Shown here: positions 7,634 to 9,039 of the stretch, one piece after another
Layout: each line of letters opens with the position of its first letter
How positions within the stretch are numbered: position 1 is the stretch's first letter
From: Burkholderiaceae bacterium
GTDB lineage: Bacteria; Pseudomonadota; Gammaproteobacteria; Burkholderiales; Burkholderiaceae_E
Length of the DNA: 9,039 nt
Reading direction: 5' to 3'
NCBI GenBank assembly: GCA_016710525.1
Contig: JADJVQ010000138.1
Span: 1 to 9,039 of the forward strand
Made by a program: the position numbers and the translations under genes
Notes under the pieces: generated by a model
The model's database searches: none
What the model was told of the DNA's origin: nothing
Seen by the model: the letters and a program-made list of their open reading frames with translations, nothing else

Positions 7634-7656
7634 ATCAGGTGCTCCGCGTGAAGGTG

Positions 7657-7742
<86 letters not shown>

Positions 7743-7818
7743 TGGTGGGCCCAGCGAGACTCGAACTCGCAACCAAAGGATTATGAGTCCTCTGCTCTAA
7801 CCATTGAGCTACAGGCCC
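7743..7818 (-). tRNA. tRNA with CAU anticodon, most like tRNA-Ile2 (lysidine-modified), possibly tRNA-Met
   Basis: A full 76-base cloverleaf with encoded CCA. The acceptor GGGCCTG pairs with TGGGCCC (two G-U pairs at its base), the D arm is GCTC/GAGC with an 8-base loop, and the T arm GCGAG/CTCGC with loop TTCGAGT is perfect. The anticodon loop is CTCATAA, with CAT at 7785-7783. The short D loop and the C4-G69 and C5-G68 pairs resemble Escherichia coli tRNA-Ile2, whose C34 is changed to lysidine by TilS, more than elongator tRNA-Met. A plain anticodon call would label it Met. It lies just downstream of rpoD on the same strand. Confidence 0.93.
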
Positions 7819-7830
7819 TTCGTTGAACCG

Positions 7831-7857
7831 CAACGGCCCGCGTTGCCTGAGCCGTTG
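7831..7857 (-). terminator. Weak hairpin between rpoD and the tRNA
   Basis: CAACGGC (7831-7837) pairs with GCCGTTG (7851-7857) around a 13-base loop, 12 bases past the rpoD stop. No T-tract follows, so it may be a processing or weak termination site rather than a classical terminator. Confidence 0.25.
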
Positions 7858-7868
7858 GTGATGCGTTA

Positions 7869-9039
<1,171 letters not shown>

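Overview
The window looks like a chromosomal segment of a betaproteobacterium, possibly Rhodocyclales-like. That is inferred from the rpoD sequence, the tRNA beside rpoD, the exonuclease/GIY-YIG fusion and the lipoprotein patatin, all of which read like betaproteobacterial families. Sequence quality is poor. Nearly every gene needs one or more single-base corrections to read through, including essential rpoD, and there are two implausible homopolymers (32 C at 7659-7690, 16 T at 8807-8822). I therefore read most broken frames as sequencing or assembly errors, and give gene spans for the restored genes.

Region 1 (1-2756, minus strand) is the end of a surface-polysaccharide export locus. In transcription order it holds wzm (ABC permease), wzt (ATPase with C-terminal glycan-binding domain) and a sulfotransferase that runs off the left edge. 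The three overlap at wzm/wzt (restored stop beyond the wzt ATG) and wzt/sulfotransferase (ATGA), so they are probably translationally coupled. The part left of about 1950 is visibly more AT-rich than the rest. The likely job is export of an undecaprenyl-linked O-antigen or capsule-type glycan whose end is recognised by Wzt and possibly sulfated.

Region 2 (2874-3992, minus strand) holds one intact gene for a GSU2403-type nucleotidyltransferase-fold protein (NTP_transf_8). Its promoter lies between two matching 29-bp palindromes of the form TACCCCAT-N13-ATGGGGTA, centred 52 bp apart. This is the most interesting regulatory structure in the window.

Region 3 (4019-7633) is GC-rich, core-type sequence: a radical SAM protein (minus), a divergent DEDDh exonuclease/GIY-YIG endonuclease fusion (plus), a convergent RssA-like patatin lipoprotein (minus) whose stop abuts the nuclease stop, and a small winged-helix protein (minus).

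Region 4 (7743-9039, minus strand) holds a tRNA with a CAU anticodon, most like tRNA-Ile2, and the 3' part of rpoD. A low-complexity C/G tract separates this from region 3. I see no CRISPR array, insertion sequence, integrase or replication origin.
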